The notes: a model not told the origin generated them from the letters alone. Shown: positions 27,292 to 36,398, counted from the first letter of the stretch. The stretch: 64,000 bases of DNA from Polyangiaceae bacterium (GCA_041389725.1 JAWKRG010000006.1:62001-126000), one strand, 5' to 3'. Program-made: numbers and translations.

Positions 27292-28704
27292 ATGCGTCGC
27301 GCTAGCTGGCTCTGCCTCGGATTGCTCCTCCCTACTCTGGCCCATGCGCAGGTTCCGGTGGGGGAGCCGCCACCCACGCCTTCGCCGACCCCGCCCCCCG
27401 CGCCTGCTTCGGCCCTGCCGGAAGTGGACGACCCCATGCTCACTCCCCTGTCACCCGCGGACCGCGTACTCGGCTCGTGGCAAGAAGCGCTGCGCCAGGC
27501 CCGCGCGCAATCGACGACCCTGGCCCGGAGCGTAGCCCAGACGGAGCTGGCCGCGGGCCAAGCGCGCCAGGCCTTGGCCCGCGCACTGCCGACGTTGACC
27601 GGCACGGCGCAGATTCAACACCACTTGCTCACGGGCGAAGGCATCACCTTCAGCCCCGCTGGCCTGCGTCAAGGCACCATCCCTGACCCGCAAACGACCT
27701 GGGGCGCAGGCCTCGCCCTGCGCGCGCCGCTCTTGGCGCCCCGCGCTTGGCACGACCACGGCACTGCCAAGCGGTCGGTGCGCGCGGCAGGACTCGCTCG
27801 CGAGGACTCCGAGCGACGCGTGATCGCTGCAGTCGCCGACGCCATCGTCAGCGTGGTGACCGCCGAGCGCATCGCGGAGATCAGCCGCGTGTCACTGCGC
27901 TCGACGCTGTCGACTCTGGATCTCAATCGCCGCCGAGCACGTCTGGGCGCAGCCAGCGCCGTCGACGTCCTGCGTGCCGAGCAGGAGGTGTCCCTCACAC
28001 GCGCGCAGGTGGTCAACGCCGATGAAGGCGTTCGCCGGGCGCGCGAGGCCCTCGGCATTTCCTTGGGACAGTCCACGCCCTGGAGCGTCACCCCCTCCAT
28101 CCGCTTGGATCAGCTGGCGACGGATGCCAAAGCCGTGTGTCAGCCCGTGGGCAATCCGGACGCCCGCGCGGACGTACAAGCGGCGCGAGCGCGCCTCGAG
28201 ATCGCCGCGCGCAACGTCAAGGCCGTCGACTGGGACTACGTCCCGACCGTCGACCTGGTGTCCAACCTCAACTACCTGTCCGAAGAACGCTTCAGCGCCA
28301 ACGGCAAGCACGTGACATGGACCATCGGCGGCGTGTTGACCTGGCCCCTGTACGACGGGGGCCTGCGCTACGGCAGCCGTAGCACCAACGCCGCGCAGCA
28401 ACGCTTGGCTCAACAAGACGTCAGCGATGCCCAGCGTGCGGCTCGTGTCGAGGCACAGCAAGCCAGCCGGGCGGTGAGCGTGGCAAAGCAGAACCTTGCC
28501 GTGAGTCAGCGGACCCGTGAAATCGCTCGCAAGAGTGCGCGCCTTTCGCAGATCGCCTTCACCGCGGGTCAGGGCTCCAGCTTCGATCTGGTGGACTCCT
28601 CCCGGCGCCTGCGCGAGGCGGAAATCGACTCCGCCATCAAGGAATTCGAGCTGGTTCGGGCGCAAATTGCTGCGCTTCTGGCGCTCAGCACCTGCCGAGC
28701 GTGA
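27292..28704 (+). CDS. TolC-family outer-membrane efflux protein
   Basis: 470 residues from MRRASWLC (an ATG ten codons upstream would weaken the signal peptide). Signal peptide ends near AHAQ, followed by a Pro-rich stretch. The rest has the duplicated long-helix TolC pattern: SWQEALRQARAQSTTLARSVAQTELAAGQ, RRARLGAASAVDVLRAEQEVSLTRAQV, and the matching second half LSQIAFTAGQGSSFDLVDSSRRLREAEID. The strand segments YDGGLRYGSR and TWTIGGVLTWPLYDGG fit the barrel. Forms the outer-membrane channel of a tripartite exporter; no adaptor or pump gene is adjacent. Confidence 0.9.
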   Translation: MRRASWLCLGLLLPTLAHAQVPVGEPPPTPSPTPPPAPASALPEVDDPMLTPLSPADRVLGSWQEALRQARAQSTTLARSVAQTELAAGQARQALARALPTLTGTAQIQHHLLTGEGITFSPAGLRQGTIPDPQTTWGAGLALRAPLLAPRAWHDHGTAKRSVRAAGLAREDSERRVIAAVADAIVSVVTAERIAEISRVSLRSTLSTLDLNRRRARLGAASAVDVLRAEQEVSLTRAQVVNADEGVRRAREALGISLGQSTPWSVTPSIRLDQLATDAKAVCQPVGNPDARADVQAARARLEIAARNVKAVDWDYVPTVDLVSNLNYLSEERFSANGKHVTWTIGGVLTWPLYDGGLRYGSRSTNAAQQRLAQQDVSDAQRAARVEAQQASRAVSVAKQNLAVSQRTREIARKSARLSQIAFTAGQGSSFDLVDSSRRLREAEIDSAIKEFELVRAQIAALLALSTCRA

Positions 28705-28709
28705 CGGTC

Positions 28710-29456
28710 ATGACGGCACCGGAAATCCGCGCTAGCGTCCGCGCCATGCCTGGCAGACGCCCTGGTTTTGCAGTGGTGGCGGGAGCCGCGTTGGTCTCGC
28801 TTTTCACGTTGCTGTACCTCGTGTTCTTCCGCGCGCCGATTGCGCAAGCGGAGGCCGGCGGCTTCGCGCAGAAGATCTTCTACTTCCACGTGCCCAGCGC
28901 CTACGCCATGTACGTCTCGGGCGTGATCTGCGCCATTGGCAGCGCCGTCTTTCTGCTGAAGCTGACCCATCGCAGCAATGCCTGGGCCCAAGCCGGCGCG
29001 GAATGCGCGACCTTGTTCGGCATCATCATGATCACCAGCGGACCGCTGTGGGCGAAAAAGGCCTGGGGCGTGTACTGGACTTGGGATCCGCGCTTGACCA
29101 CGACTCTGCTCAGCCTGCTGATCTACGCAGCAATCGTGCTGCTGCGTCGCTTCGGCGGCAGCGGCGAGGCGGAACGCAAATTTGCCGCTGCCCTGGGGGT
29201 CTTGGGCACGGTCAACTTGCCGATCATCCACTACTCCGTGCGCAAGTGGGGCGGCAATCATCCGGTCGTCATTTCCAAGGGCGGCGGTGGGCTCTCCCAT
29301 CCGGACATGAAGCTGGCTTTGATGGTGGGCTTCATCACGTTCACCTTCCTCGCCATCGCGCTGTTGTGGCAGCGCGCCAAAACGCTGGAGCTTTCGGCTC
29401 GCCTCCAGGATGCGGAGGAACAGGCCATCGATGAGGGGCTCGTCAAGGAGGTATGA
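28710..29456 (+). CDS. ccmC: Heme exporter/cytochrome c biogenesis protein CcmC
   Basis: About 248 residues; GTG 28701 (overlapping the tolC-like stop) is an alternative start. Six membrane helices and the Trp-rich heme-handling loop (WGVYWTWDPRLTT), with flanking histidines (FYFHVPSAY, IHYSVRKWGGNH) that ligate heme. CcmC loads heme onto CcmE in c-type cytochrome maturation. Followed immediately by a CcmD-like gene; other ccm genes are not in this window. Confidence 0.92.
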   Translation: MTAPEIRASVRAMPGRRPGFAVVAGAALVSLFTLLYLVFFRAPIAQAEAGGFAQKIFYFHVPSAYAMYVSGVICAIGSAVFLLKLTHRSNAWAQAGAECATLFGIIMITSGPLWAKKAWGVYWTWDPRLTTTLLSLLIYAAIVLLRRFGGSGEAERKFAAALGVLGTVNLPIIHYSVRKWGGNHPVVISKGGGGLSHPDMKLALMVGFITFTFLAIALLWQRAKTLELSARLQDAEEQAIDEGLVKEV

Positions 29457-29457
29457 A

Positions 29458-29805
29458 TTGAACCTGCTGCAATCGTCTAGCGGAGGCATCGAGGGCCTTT
29501 TGGGCCTTTCGCCTCGGCTGCTCGTGGCCCAAATCCCTGCGGGCAGCGCTGCGCCCGGGGAGCGCGCGACGGAGTTCGTGCCGGTGCAGGGAGGCCGCGA
29601 CAGCACCAGCGCCGAGGCCCTCTTGGTCGTGGCCTACTGCATCCTCTGGGTCGTGGTGTTCTGGTTCGTGATGTCGACTTGGAAGCGCCAGGGCAAGCTC
29701 GAAGCGCGCCTGGAAGAGCTGCAATCCAAACTCGCTCGCAACGAAGCCCCCTCCGAAGGCGCTGAGGCCGCATCCAAGCGCACGGCATCCACCGCAGAGT
29801 CATGA
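29458..29805 (+). CDS. ccmD: CcmD-like single-pass membrane protein
   Basis: 115 residues from a TTG at 29458 with an excellent AAGGAG site seven bases upstream. One membrane helix (ALLVVAYCILWVVVFWFVMS) followed by a basic helical cytoplasmic part (WKRQGKLEARLEELQSKL), the CcmD pattern that anchors CcmC/CcmE. The N-terminal 55 residues, rich in Gly/Ser/Pro, are an unusual extension for CcmD. Overlaps the next tiny gene by ATGA. Confidence 0.75.
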   Translation: MNLLQSSSGGIEGLLGLSPRLLVAQIPAGSAAPGERATEFVPVQGGRDSTSAEALLVVAYCILWVVVFWFVMSTWKRQGKLEARLEELQSKLARNEAPSEGAEAASKRTASTAES

Positions 29806-29927
29806 GCTTCGAGCACGTGATCTACATTCCCGGCGTGATCCTCGTGGGGATGGTCGTCGGATACCTGATGGGCGCCCGCGCGGTTCGTGCCGAGCACACG
29901 CGCCTGAAGCAGCGAGCAAAGGAGTGA
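29802..29927 (+). CDS. 41-residue membrane peptide of the ccm operon
   Basis: Starts in an ATGA overlap with the ccmD-like stop and ends four bases before the acyl-CoA dehydrogenase start. Sequence features: MSFEHVIYIPGVILVGMVVG forms one membrane helix, followed by YLMGARAVRAEHTRLKQRAK, a basic tail. The tight coupling on both sides argues that it is real. Possibly a small ccm accessory subunit; no family recognised. Confidence 0.6.
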   Translation: MSFEHVIYIPGVILVGMVVGYLMGARAVRAEHTRLKQRAKE

Positions 29928-29931
29928 CATC

Positions 29932-31071
29932 ATGTTGAACTTCGCCCTTTCCGAAGAACAGACCGCCCTGCTGGAAATGGCCCGGCGCTTCTCCAAGGAG
30001 CGGATCATTCCCGTGGCCGCCGAATGCGATCGCGACAGCAAGTTCCCCAAGCCCGTCTTCGAAGCGGCGCATGAACTCGGCTTCGTCAATACGACCGTCC
30101 CGACAGAGTACGGCGGACCGGGCATGGGCGAGTTGGAGAACGCCATCATCACGGAGCAGATGGCCTACGGCTGCACCGGCATCACGACGAGCATGCTGGC
30201 CAATACCCTCGCCCTGACCCCAATCAAGCTGGGCGGCAACGAAGAGCAGAAGAAGAAGTACCTGGGCATGCTCACGGCAGAGCCGCTCTTCGCCAGCTAC
30301 TGCACCACCGAACCGGGCGGCGGCAGCGACGTTGCCGGTCTGAAGACCCGCTTCACCACCCATGGTGACGAGTTCGTGATCAACGGCGAGAAGTCCTGGA
30401 TCACCAACGCCAGCTACGCGGCGTTCTACGTGGTGTTCGCCACGAGCGACGCCGCCAAGCGGCACAAGGGCATCGCGGCGTTCATCGTGGACCGTGACAC
30501 CCCCGGGCTCAAGGTCGGCAAGCACGAGGACAAACTCGGCCAACGGGGCAGCGACACGGCTGCCGTGCACTTCGAAGACGTCAAGGTGTCCAAAGCCAAT
30601 CTGCTGGCGCCCGAGGGCGAAGGCTTCAAGCTGGCGATGGAGACCTTCAACCAGACGCGACCCGACATCGGTGCACTGGCAACGGGGCTGATGCAGCGAT
30701 GCATCGACGAGTGCGTCGCCTACGCCAAGGAGCGCAAGGCCTTCGGCGTCCCCATCGCCGAGCACCAGATGGTGCAAGCGATGCTCGCCGAGATGGCGAT
30801 CGGAGCCGAAGCAACGCGCTTGCTGTATCAGAAGGCCGCCTGGAACTTGGACAACGGCGTACGCGACCCGATCGTGTCGAGCTACGCAAAGGCCTTTGGC
30901 GCGGACCGGGCGATGCAGACCGCAATCGACGCCGTTCAAGTGTTCGGCGGCAACGGCTACGTCAAGGACTACCCGGTCGAGAAGCTGATGCGGGACGCAA
31001 AGGTGCTCCAGATCTACGAAGGCACCAGCCAGATCCAGCGCCTGGTCATCGCCCGCAACATGATCCGCTGA
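29932..31071 (+). CDS. Acyl-CoA dehydrogenase
   Basis: 379 residues; ATG preceded by AAAGGAG. Flavin-dependent dehydrogenase of the short/medium-chain type: N-terminal helical domain, ASYCTTEPGGGSD (FAD/substrate), GEKSWITNA, GQRGSDTAAVHFEDV, the FGGNGYVKDYPVEKLMRDAK helix, and YEGTSQIQRLVIAR with catalytic Glu363. Introduces a trans-2 double bond into acyl-CoA in fatty-acid oxidation, passing electrons to ETF. It follows the ccm genes directly, so it may be read through from them. Confidence 0.95.
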   Translation: MLNFALSEEQTALLEMARRFSKERIIPVAAECDRDSKFPKPVFEAAHELGFVNTTVPTEYGGPGMGELENAIITEQMAYGCTGITTSMLANTLALTPIKLGGNEEQKKKYLGMLTAEPLFASYCTTEPGGGSDVAGLKTRFTTHGDEFVINGEKSWITNASYAAFYVVFATSDAAKRHKGIAAFIVDRDTPGLKVGKHEDKLGQRGSDTAAVHFEDVKVSKANLLAPEGEGFKLAMETFNQTRPDIGALATGLMQRCIDECVAYAKERKAFGVPIAEHQMVQAMLAEMAIGAEATRLLYQKAAWNLDNGVRDPIVSSYAKAFGADRAMQTAIDAVQVFGGNGYVKDYPVEKLMRDAKVLQIYEGTSQIQRLVIARNMIR

Positions 31072-31122
31072 CCGCCTCCCAACCGAAACGCCTTTCAAGA
31101 AGAAAGATTCACGGGAAGGACG

Positions 31123-31194
31123 GAAGCTCGGAAGGGGTCGCGAGAAATCCCTTCCTCCCCTCTTCCGCCCTTCCGATCTTCCTGTGCCCTCTCC
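31123..31194 (-). repeat. Intergenic 72-bp repeat, copy 1
   Basis: Shares almost its entire length with the copy at 31226, differing by a few substitutions and one base in a C-run. Contains an internal near-palindrome (GGAAGGGGTC, six-base loop, AATCCCTTCC) with one wobble and one mismatch. The pyrimidine-rich part reads CTCTTCCGCCCTTCCGATC. No ORF. Confidence 0.85.
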
Positions 31195-31225
31195 CTATTG
31201 AGTTGGAAGAATCACTGGGCGGACT

Positions 31226-31296
31226 GAAGCTCGGAAGGGGTTGCGAGAAACCCCTTCCTCCCTCTTCCGCCCTTCCGATCTTCCTGTGCCCTCTCC
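31226..31296 (-). repeat. Intergenic 72-bp repeat, copy 2
   Basis: Second, 71-bp copy starting 103 bp after the first. Its hairpin is perfect: GGAAGGGGTT / AACCCCTTCC around GCGAGA. Lies 41 bp downstream of the PrsW gene stop, between converging genes, so it could also terminate transcription. Such small paired elements may be an interspersed repeat family in this genome. Confidence 0.85.
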
Positions 31297-31337
31297 TCCT
31301 GGCGGGCAAAGGAGCGCTGCCAGTCGCACGGGCGCGG

Positions 31338-32363
31338 TCAGCGTTTGCCGATGAAGACGCCGCGGGCGTTCAGGGCCTGCAGCTCGGAGCGAACTTGTTC
31401 GATCTTCTTGCCGACGCTGGTGTCGCCCCGGCGTTGGTGGTGTTTGAGGAACGCCAGATCCGCCAGGAGCAACTGCTTCTTCCTCGCGGCCATGTAGCCC
31501 CCTTCGCTGCCGGACAGGGTCATCACGTTGTAGAGCGGGATCAGCATGGATCCGCTCGTGGTCAGCTTGAATTCCTTGGGGTGGCAGACCACCCCCACCT
31601 CGTCGGCAAGCCCCCGCATCACGATGGCACGATCCCGGAAGGCCAGGATGTAGAGCAGCACGAAGAACAGGATGGCGAAGGTGATGAACACCGCGAACTT
31701 CAGCACCACTCCGCCGCAGCCGAAGAAGCTGACCAGGAAGTTGTGGAGGAAATGCAGACCCACGGCGGCCATCCACCCTCCGATGGGAGAGATGATCTTC
31801 ACCGGCATGCTGCGCGTCTCCGCGGCCGCACCGACCCCCAAGCCGGTCATCGCCGTGAAGGTGGCGTGGCCGAGTCCGCCGAAGATGGTGCGCATCACGA
31901 AGGTGGCACCGAAGCCAACCACACCGGCCTTGGACGCTGCGCTCATGATGTAGAGCACGTCCTCGGTCAACGTGAAGCCCAGGCCGATCACGCCACCGTA
32001 GATGGCGCCATCCAGGGGCCCATCGAGTTCCTTCAACCAAAACGCGCTCGCAGCCCATACCACCAGCAAGAAGACACCCTTGAAGGACTCTTCGACCAGG
32101 GGCGCGATGAACGATGCCGTCAATCCCTGTGCCACCTGAGCCTCGCTCATCGTGTGGGGATCGACCGCACTCGTGATCACGATGCCACCGATGGTGTTGA
32201 AGATCAGCGAGAAGAAGGTCGCCCCGAGCGCTCCCCAGAAAAAACAAATCAGGAGTAGCCACCAGGGTTCGGGCTCGTAGCGGTCGACCCCCTTGATCAG
32301 CAGGCCGTAGATGAAGACGCAGATCCCGACCAGAATGATGGCGAACAGCAGCAGGAAAATCAC
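31338..32363 (-). CDS. prsW: PrsW/CPBP-type intramembrane metalloprotease
   Basis: 341 residues from a GTG at 32363; longer in-frame options lack a ribosome site and hydrophobic start. Seven or more membrane helices. PrsW signature motifs: the EExxK site (PLVEESFKG), GFTLTEDVLY, GGLGHATFTAMTG (metal-binding His), and VGLHFLHNFLV. Such proteases cleave membrane-embedded anti-sigma factors or regulators. A soluble helical tail of about 100 residues follows. The substrate is unknown; no sigma/anti-sigma pair lies nearby. Confidence 0.85.
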   Translation of the reverse strand: MIFLLLFAIILVGICVFIYGLLIKGVDRYEPEPWWLLLICFFWGALGATFFSLIFNTIGGIVITSAVDPHTMSEAQVAQGLTASFIAPLVEESFKGVFLLVVWAASAFWLKELDGPLDGAIYGGVIGLGFTLTEDVLYIMSAASKAGVVGFGATFVMRTIFGGLGHATFTAMTGLGVGAAAETRSMPVKIISPIGGWMAAVGLHFLHNFLVSFFGCGGVVLKFAVFITFAILFFVLLYILAFRDRAIVMRGLADEVGVVCHPKEFKLTTSGSMLIPLYNVMTLSGSEGGYMAARKKQLLLADLAFLKHHQRRGDTSVGKKIEQVRSELQALNARGVFIGKR

Positions 32364-32559
32364 GGCCCGGAGCTTACCCTGGGCCGGCCCGAAGCGAGCA
32401 GTGGATTCGACCCGGCGGCCACCTCGCAGACAGGTCGACTGCCCCAGCCAACCAAGCTCAGTTGAGCGCCACACCTCGGCACCGTCACCTTCGGAAGGCG
32501 CACCATGCCCGGAAAAACAGGCTCCTCCCGCTATGGGAGATATGCTCTAGAGTGAGCGC

Positions 32560-34737
32560 GTGCTGGATCGTGTCCGCGCTCGTTCGGCCTGGCTGCTGCT
32601 GCCGCTGCTCGGCCTCTCGGCCCACGCCGCAGAGAGCTCGGGTGCGGGCCGGGTGGTCGTGGTCGACGCTGCCCTTCTCGGCGACCGCCTCCGCGTCGGC
32701 GGCAAGCCTGGCGACCTGGCGCTGATCGGCAACGGAATCGTCACCGTCGTGCGCAAGCGCGACGGATATCTCGTCGACTTGTGGCGGAAGGACCCCGTGG
32801 ATGCGAGTGCTGCGCAGCTCAAGCTCACGCCCAACATCGACGGCTTGTGGATGCTGCACCCGGTCGTCATCGACGGGCACATGGCCCACAACCTGACCGC
32901 CAGCACGGTGCGAAGCGTGGGCAACGCCATCGAGACTCAGAGCGAGATCGCGTTGGGCGCCGGACGCATGCAGGTGACCACACGCTACAGCCTGCACCCG
33001 ACGCAGCCCCGCGTCGTGATGGAAAGCACGCTGACGCACGCGGGCGGCGGCAAGCTGACTCACGTGGCCCTGGGAGATCTCGTCAAGTGGGGCAACGTGG
33101 ACTACTTCGTGGACGGCCATGGACGCACCGCGCCCACCTTCAGCGGCACTGGGCGCTGGGTGGGGCGCCATGGCGCGGGCGGCGACATGATGCTGCGCAC
33201 ACTCCAGACCAAACCGATGGTCGTGTCCTATCGCGCCCGGCATCTGGGGCTGGCTGCGGAGATCAAGGCTCAGTATGGCTCCGGCAATCTGGCCCCAGGA
33301 CAGCAACTCGTCGTGCGGCGCGAGCTGGCCTTCGAAGCGTTGCCCGCCAGTTCGCTGTCGCCCAAGCCTGGGGCAACGCTGGTCGTGGATCTCACGGACG
33401 AGCACGGCCGCCCCGTGGCAGCCAAGCTGGACATTCGCGGGACCGGCGGCACGGTCGACCCCAATTTCGGCAACGACGGCGACGAAACCGGAGCCGCGCA
33501 CTTTGCCTGGAGCGGCAGCGGCCGCTTCGTGCGCACGTTGCCCGTCGGCAAGTACAAGCTGCTCGCCACCGCAGGCATCGAGCGGGATGCAGCACGCTTC
33601 GAGGTCGAGATTCGTCCGCACGAGAACGTGTTCTTGCGAGGATCGCTGCCGCGGGTCATCACGACGCCCGGACAGATCGCAGCAGACCTGCACCTGCATC
33701 AATCGCCCAGCGTCGACGCGGACATCGGACTCGCCACGCGCCTGGTGAGCGTCGCCGCCGAAGGCGTGGAACTCGCGGTCGCCAGCGACCACTACGCCGT
33801 GACCGACTTCGCCCCGATGGCCAAGGCGCTCTTCGCGCGGGGTGCCCTGGCGACGAAACTAGTGACGGTCGTCGGAAGTGAAATCAGCACCGTTGGCAAC
33901 CGCTTCGGCCATTTCAATCTGATTCCAATGCAGCTGACGGACCAGGTGGACTACGAGAATACGTCACCCAAGGCGCTATTTGCGGCCATGCGCAAGGTGA
34001 GCCCGGAAGGCATCATCCAGGTGAATCATCCGCGCTGGGACGACATCGGCTACTTTCATCGCTACAAGTTGGACCCCAAGACAGCGCGCCTTCCCGCCAC
34101 CGTCAAGGACGAGTTCACCTGGGACTTCGATGCACTCGAGGTGATGAACGGCGTCGACGCCGTCAGCGAAGCCAAGGTGCGCAAGGTGCTGTTCGATTGG
34201 ATTCGTCTCTTGGGCCAGGGTCACCGATTCGTGGGCACCGGGAGTAGCGATTCCCACAAGCTGTTCTTCGTAGATCCCGGCATCCCGCGCACGATGATTC
34301 GCTTCGGCGGCAGCGACAGCGACTCCTCGGACCTGAACGTCGACCCCAAGGTCGCGATTGCCGCACTGAAGCGAGGCGCCGCCACGGTCACGACCGGCCC
34401 GATTCTGGATGTAACGCTGGACGGCAAGCGCCCGGGCGAGGTCGTGCAGGGAGGCGGCGACAAGGAACTGCACTTGACGGTCCGCGCGGCGCCATGGATC
34501 GCCGTGGACGAAGTCGAAGTGCTGCTCGGCCCCCAGGGCAACCGGGTGCGCTGGATCAGCATCCCCAAGGGAACGACGGGCGTGGTCCGCCTCGACAAGC
34601 GTTTCAACCTCCGCGTTCCCGCTGGAAGCTTCGTCGTGGTGGTCGCCAAAGGCCACACCCCCCTGCCCAACGTCTACCAAAGCGCGATCAAGCCCTTTGC
34701 GTTCAGCAACCCCGTCTGGGTGGCCGCAGAGCCCTGA
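32560..34737 (+). CDS. CehA/McbA-type PHP metallohydrolase, secreted
   Basis: 725 residues, GTG start, signal peptide ending near SAHA. The N-terminal 350 residues are beta-rich (carbohydrate- or protein-binding type). From about 385 comes a PHP-type metal-dependent domain: ADLHLHQSPS, ASDHYAVTDF, NHPRWDDIGY, EVMNG and GTGSSDSHK, which supply the metal-binding His/Asp residues. The CehA/McbA family hydrolyses carbaryl-like or phosphoester bonds. Substrate not predictable; secretion suggests scavenging. Long intergenic region upstream and divergent from prsW. Confidence 0.85.
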   Translation: MLDRVRARSAWLLLPLLGLSAHAAESSGAGRVVVVDAALLGDRLRVGGKPGDLALIGNGIVTVVRKRDGYLVDLWRKDPVDASAAQLKLTPNIDGLWMLHPVVIDGHMAHNLTASTVRSVGNAIETQSEIALGAGRMQVTTRYSLHPTQPRVVMESTLTHAGGGKLTHVALGDLVKWGNVDYFVDGHGRTAPTFSGTGRWVGRHGAGGDMMLRTLQTKPMVVSYRARHLGLAAEIKAQYGSGNLAPGQQLVVRRELAFEALPASSLSPKPGATLVVDLTDEHGRPVAAKLDIRGTGGTVDPNFGNDGDETGAAHFAWSGSGRFVRTLPVGKYKLLATAGIERDAARFEVEIRPHENVFLRGSLPRVITTPGQIAADLHLHQSPSVDADIGLATRLVSVAAEGVELAVASDHYAVTDFAPMAKALFARGALATKLVTVVGSEISTVGNRFGHFNLIPMQLTDQVDYENTSPKALFAAMRKVSPEGIIQVNHPRWDDIGYFHRYKLDPKTARLPATVKDEFTWDFDALEVMNGVDAVSEAKVRKVLFDWIRLLGQGHRFVGTGSSDSHKLFFVDPGIPRTMIRFGGSDSDSSDLNVDPKVAIAALKRGAATVTTGPILDVTLDGKRPGEVVQGGGDKELHLTVRAAPWIAVDEVEVLLGPQGNRVRWISIPKGTTGVVRLDKRFNLRVPAGSFVVVVAKGHTPLPNVYQSAIKPFAFSNPVWVAAEP

Positions 34738-34812
34738 CTTCCGGGCGGCGATTCGAAGCGGGTCCGTGGTTTTGGGCCCGGGCGCGCGTTTCGCTTTGCG
34801 GGCGATTGGGAC

Positions 34813-35622
34813 GTGGACTACGTTCAGTCCGTGTTCGGGATCTCGCTGTCTGAGATCGCGCTGATCGCCGTCGTCGCACTGGTCGTCGTTGGTCCAGAGA
34901 AGCTTCCCGGTATGCTGCGCACCCTTGGCCAATGGATGGGCAAGCTGCGCCGATTGACCACGGAAGTGCGCGCGCAAACGGGCATCGACGACATCTTGCG
35001 GCAGGAGGGCATCGACGGCGGGCTGAACGAACTGCGGGGCATCTTGCGCGGCGACCTGCGTTCTGCTGGACGCGCCGCTCTGTCAGAGTCGCGGCGGGAC
35101 CCCTACGAAGAGGCCATCGAGTTCGACCGCTATCGCGAGTACCCCCTCGAAGGGGCAGATTCCCAAGGCGCCCTCCCCGACGATCTCGTCGACGACGGCG
35201 ACGAGGGCGACGACGGCGACGAGGGCGACGACGGCGACGAGGGCGACGACGGCGACGAGGGCTCGGAAGACATCGCGACCTCGGAGGGCGTCACGGACGC
35301 CGTCCCCGTAGAGACGACGACGACCAAGCCGCCCTGGGCCAGCCGGAGCGCAGCCGAGGGCGCCACCGCGGCGTCCAAGCCCGAGGCAGCGAGGGCAACA
35401 GACACATCGGACAGCGCCGCCGCTGATGACGACTCAGCGCATGGTGACGGCCGCACCGCAAAGGGCGACACCGCAAACGGCGACACCGCAAACGGCGACA
35501 CCGCAAACGGCGACACCGCAAACGGCGACACCGCAAAGGGCGGCGCCCCGGAGGCCAGCGGCCTCACAGACGACGACGCGGCGAAGCAGCCAAAGCCTGA
35601 GCCCGAAGAGGAAGCGTCGTGA
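34813..35622 (+). CDS. tatB: Twin-arginine translocase TatB (or TatA/B)
   Basis: 269 residues, GTG start. Canonical Tat N-terminus: short periplasmic residues, membrane helix (EIALIAVVALVVV), hinge GPEKLPGMLRTLG, and an amphipathic helix (WMGKLRRLTTEVRAQ). After residue 130 the protein is entirely low-complexity: acidic DDGDEG repeats, then GDTAN repeats, probably disordered. The stop overlaps the tatC start (GTGA), as in other tatBC operons. Exports folded proteins across the inner membrane. Confidence 0.93.
   Translation: MDYVQSVFGISLSEIALIAVVALVVVGPEKLPGMLRTLGQWMGKLRRLTTEVRAQTGIDDILRQEGIDGGLNELRGILRGDLRSAGRAALSESRRDPYEEAIEFDRYREYPLEGADSQGALPDDLVDDGDEGDDGDEGDDGDEGDDGDEGSEDIATSEGVTDAVPVETTTTKPPWASRSAAEGATAASKPEAARATDTSDSAAADDDSAHGDGRTAKGDTANGDTANGDTANGDTANGDTAKGGAPEASGLTDDDAAKQPKPEPEEEAS
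35191..35262 (+). repeat. Four tandem 18-bp repeats in tatB (DDGDEG)
   Basis: Four identical copies of GACGACGGCGACGAGGGC. In frame, so copy number can change without a frameshift. Adds a polyacidic stretch to the TatB cytoplasmic tail. Confidence 0.95.
35464..35538 (+). repeat. Five tandem 15-bp repeats in tatB (GDTAN)
   Basis: Five near-identical copies of GGCGACACCGCAAAC, the last ending in AAG. In frame; encodes Gly-Asp-Thr-Ala-Asn units in the disordered TatB tail. Confidence 0.95.
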
Positions 35623-36398
35623 GCGCGGACCCCGAAGACGCCACGATGACGTTCTGGGAGCACCTTGCAGAACTGCGCTCCCGCATCCTGCGCATGTTGC
35701 TGGCGTTCGCCATCGGCGCGAGTGTTGCCTGGTTCTTCCGCGAGACGCTGCTGCATTGGCTGACCGCACCCTTCGTTCGTGCCTGGAACGACCAACATTT
35801 GGCTGGACAAGCGGCGCTGCACTTTCCCGCACCCGCATCCTTGTTCGTCGCCTACATCAAGCTCTCGCTCTTGGGCGGCGTCGTACTATCGCTGCCGGTG
35901 ATCCTGTATCAGCTCTGGGCATTCATCGCGCCTGGCCTGTATTCGAGCGAAAAACGCCTGGCCATCCCCTTCGTCGTCTCGTCGTGCTTGCTCTTCGCGG
36001 CCGGCGGCTACTTCGGTTGGCGCGTGGCCTTTCCGATTGCGTTTCAGTACTTGCTCGGCTTCAGCGGTCCCGTGGGCACCGACTTCGAGGTCAAACCCAC
36101 GGTGATGATCGGCGACTACATCGAGTTCGTCACACGCATGCTGGCTGCCTTCGGCGCGGTGTTCGAGTTGCCCGTGCTCATCTTCTTCCTGAGCGTCGCG
36201 GGGCTCGTCACACACAAACACTTGATCCGCTTCGCGCGCTACTTCGTGGTCATTTCCTTCGTGTTGGCCGCCATCATCACGCCGCCGGACGTGACCAGCC
36301 AGTTCTTGCTCGCCGTTCCCTTGTGCTTGCTCTACGTAGTCTCGATCGGCATCTCCTGGCTGGTGGACTTCCGTCGCCGCAAGCGCCTCGCCACGTAG
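35619..36398 (+). CDS. tatC: Twin-arginine translocase subunit TatC
   Basis: 259 residues, GTG start overlapping the tatB stop. Six membrane helices; conserved N-terminal MTFWEHLAELRSRI, the first periplasmic loop with FPAPASLFVAYIKL, PVILYQLWAFIAPGL, and the GLVTHKHLIRFARYFVV segment, all TatC family hallmarks. Recognises twin-arginine signal peptides together with TatB. Operon with tatB; a separate tatA is not seen here. Confidence 0.96.
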   Translation: MSADPEDATMTFWEHLAELRSRILRMLLAFAIGASVAWFFRETLLHWLTAPFVRAWNDQHLAGQAALHFPAPASLFVAYIKLSLLGGVVLSLPVILYQLWAFIAPGLYSSEKRLAIPFVVSSCLLFAAGGYFGWRVAFPIAFQYLLGFSGPVGTDFEVKPTVMIGDYIEFVTRMLAAFGAVFELPVLIFFLSVAGLVTHKHLIRFARYFVVISFVLAAIITPPDVTSQFLLAVPLCLLYVVSIGISWLVDFRRRKRLAT

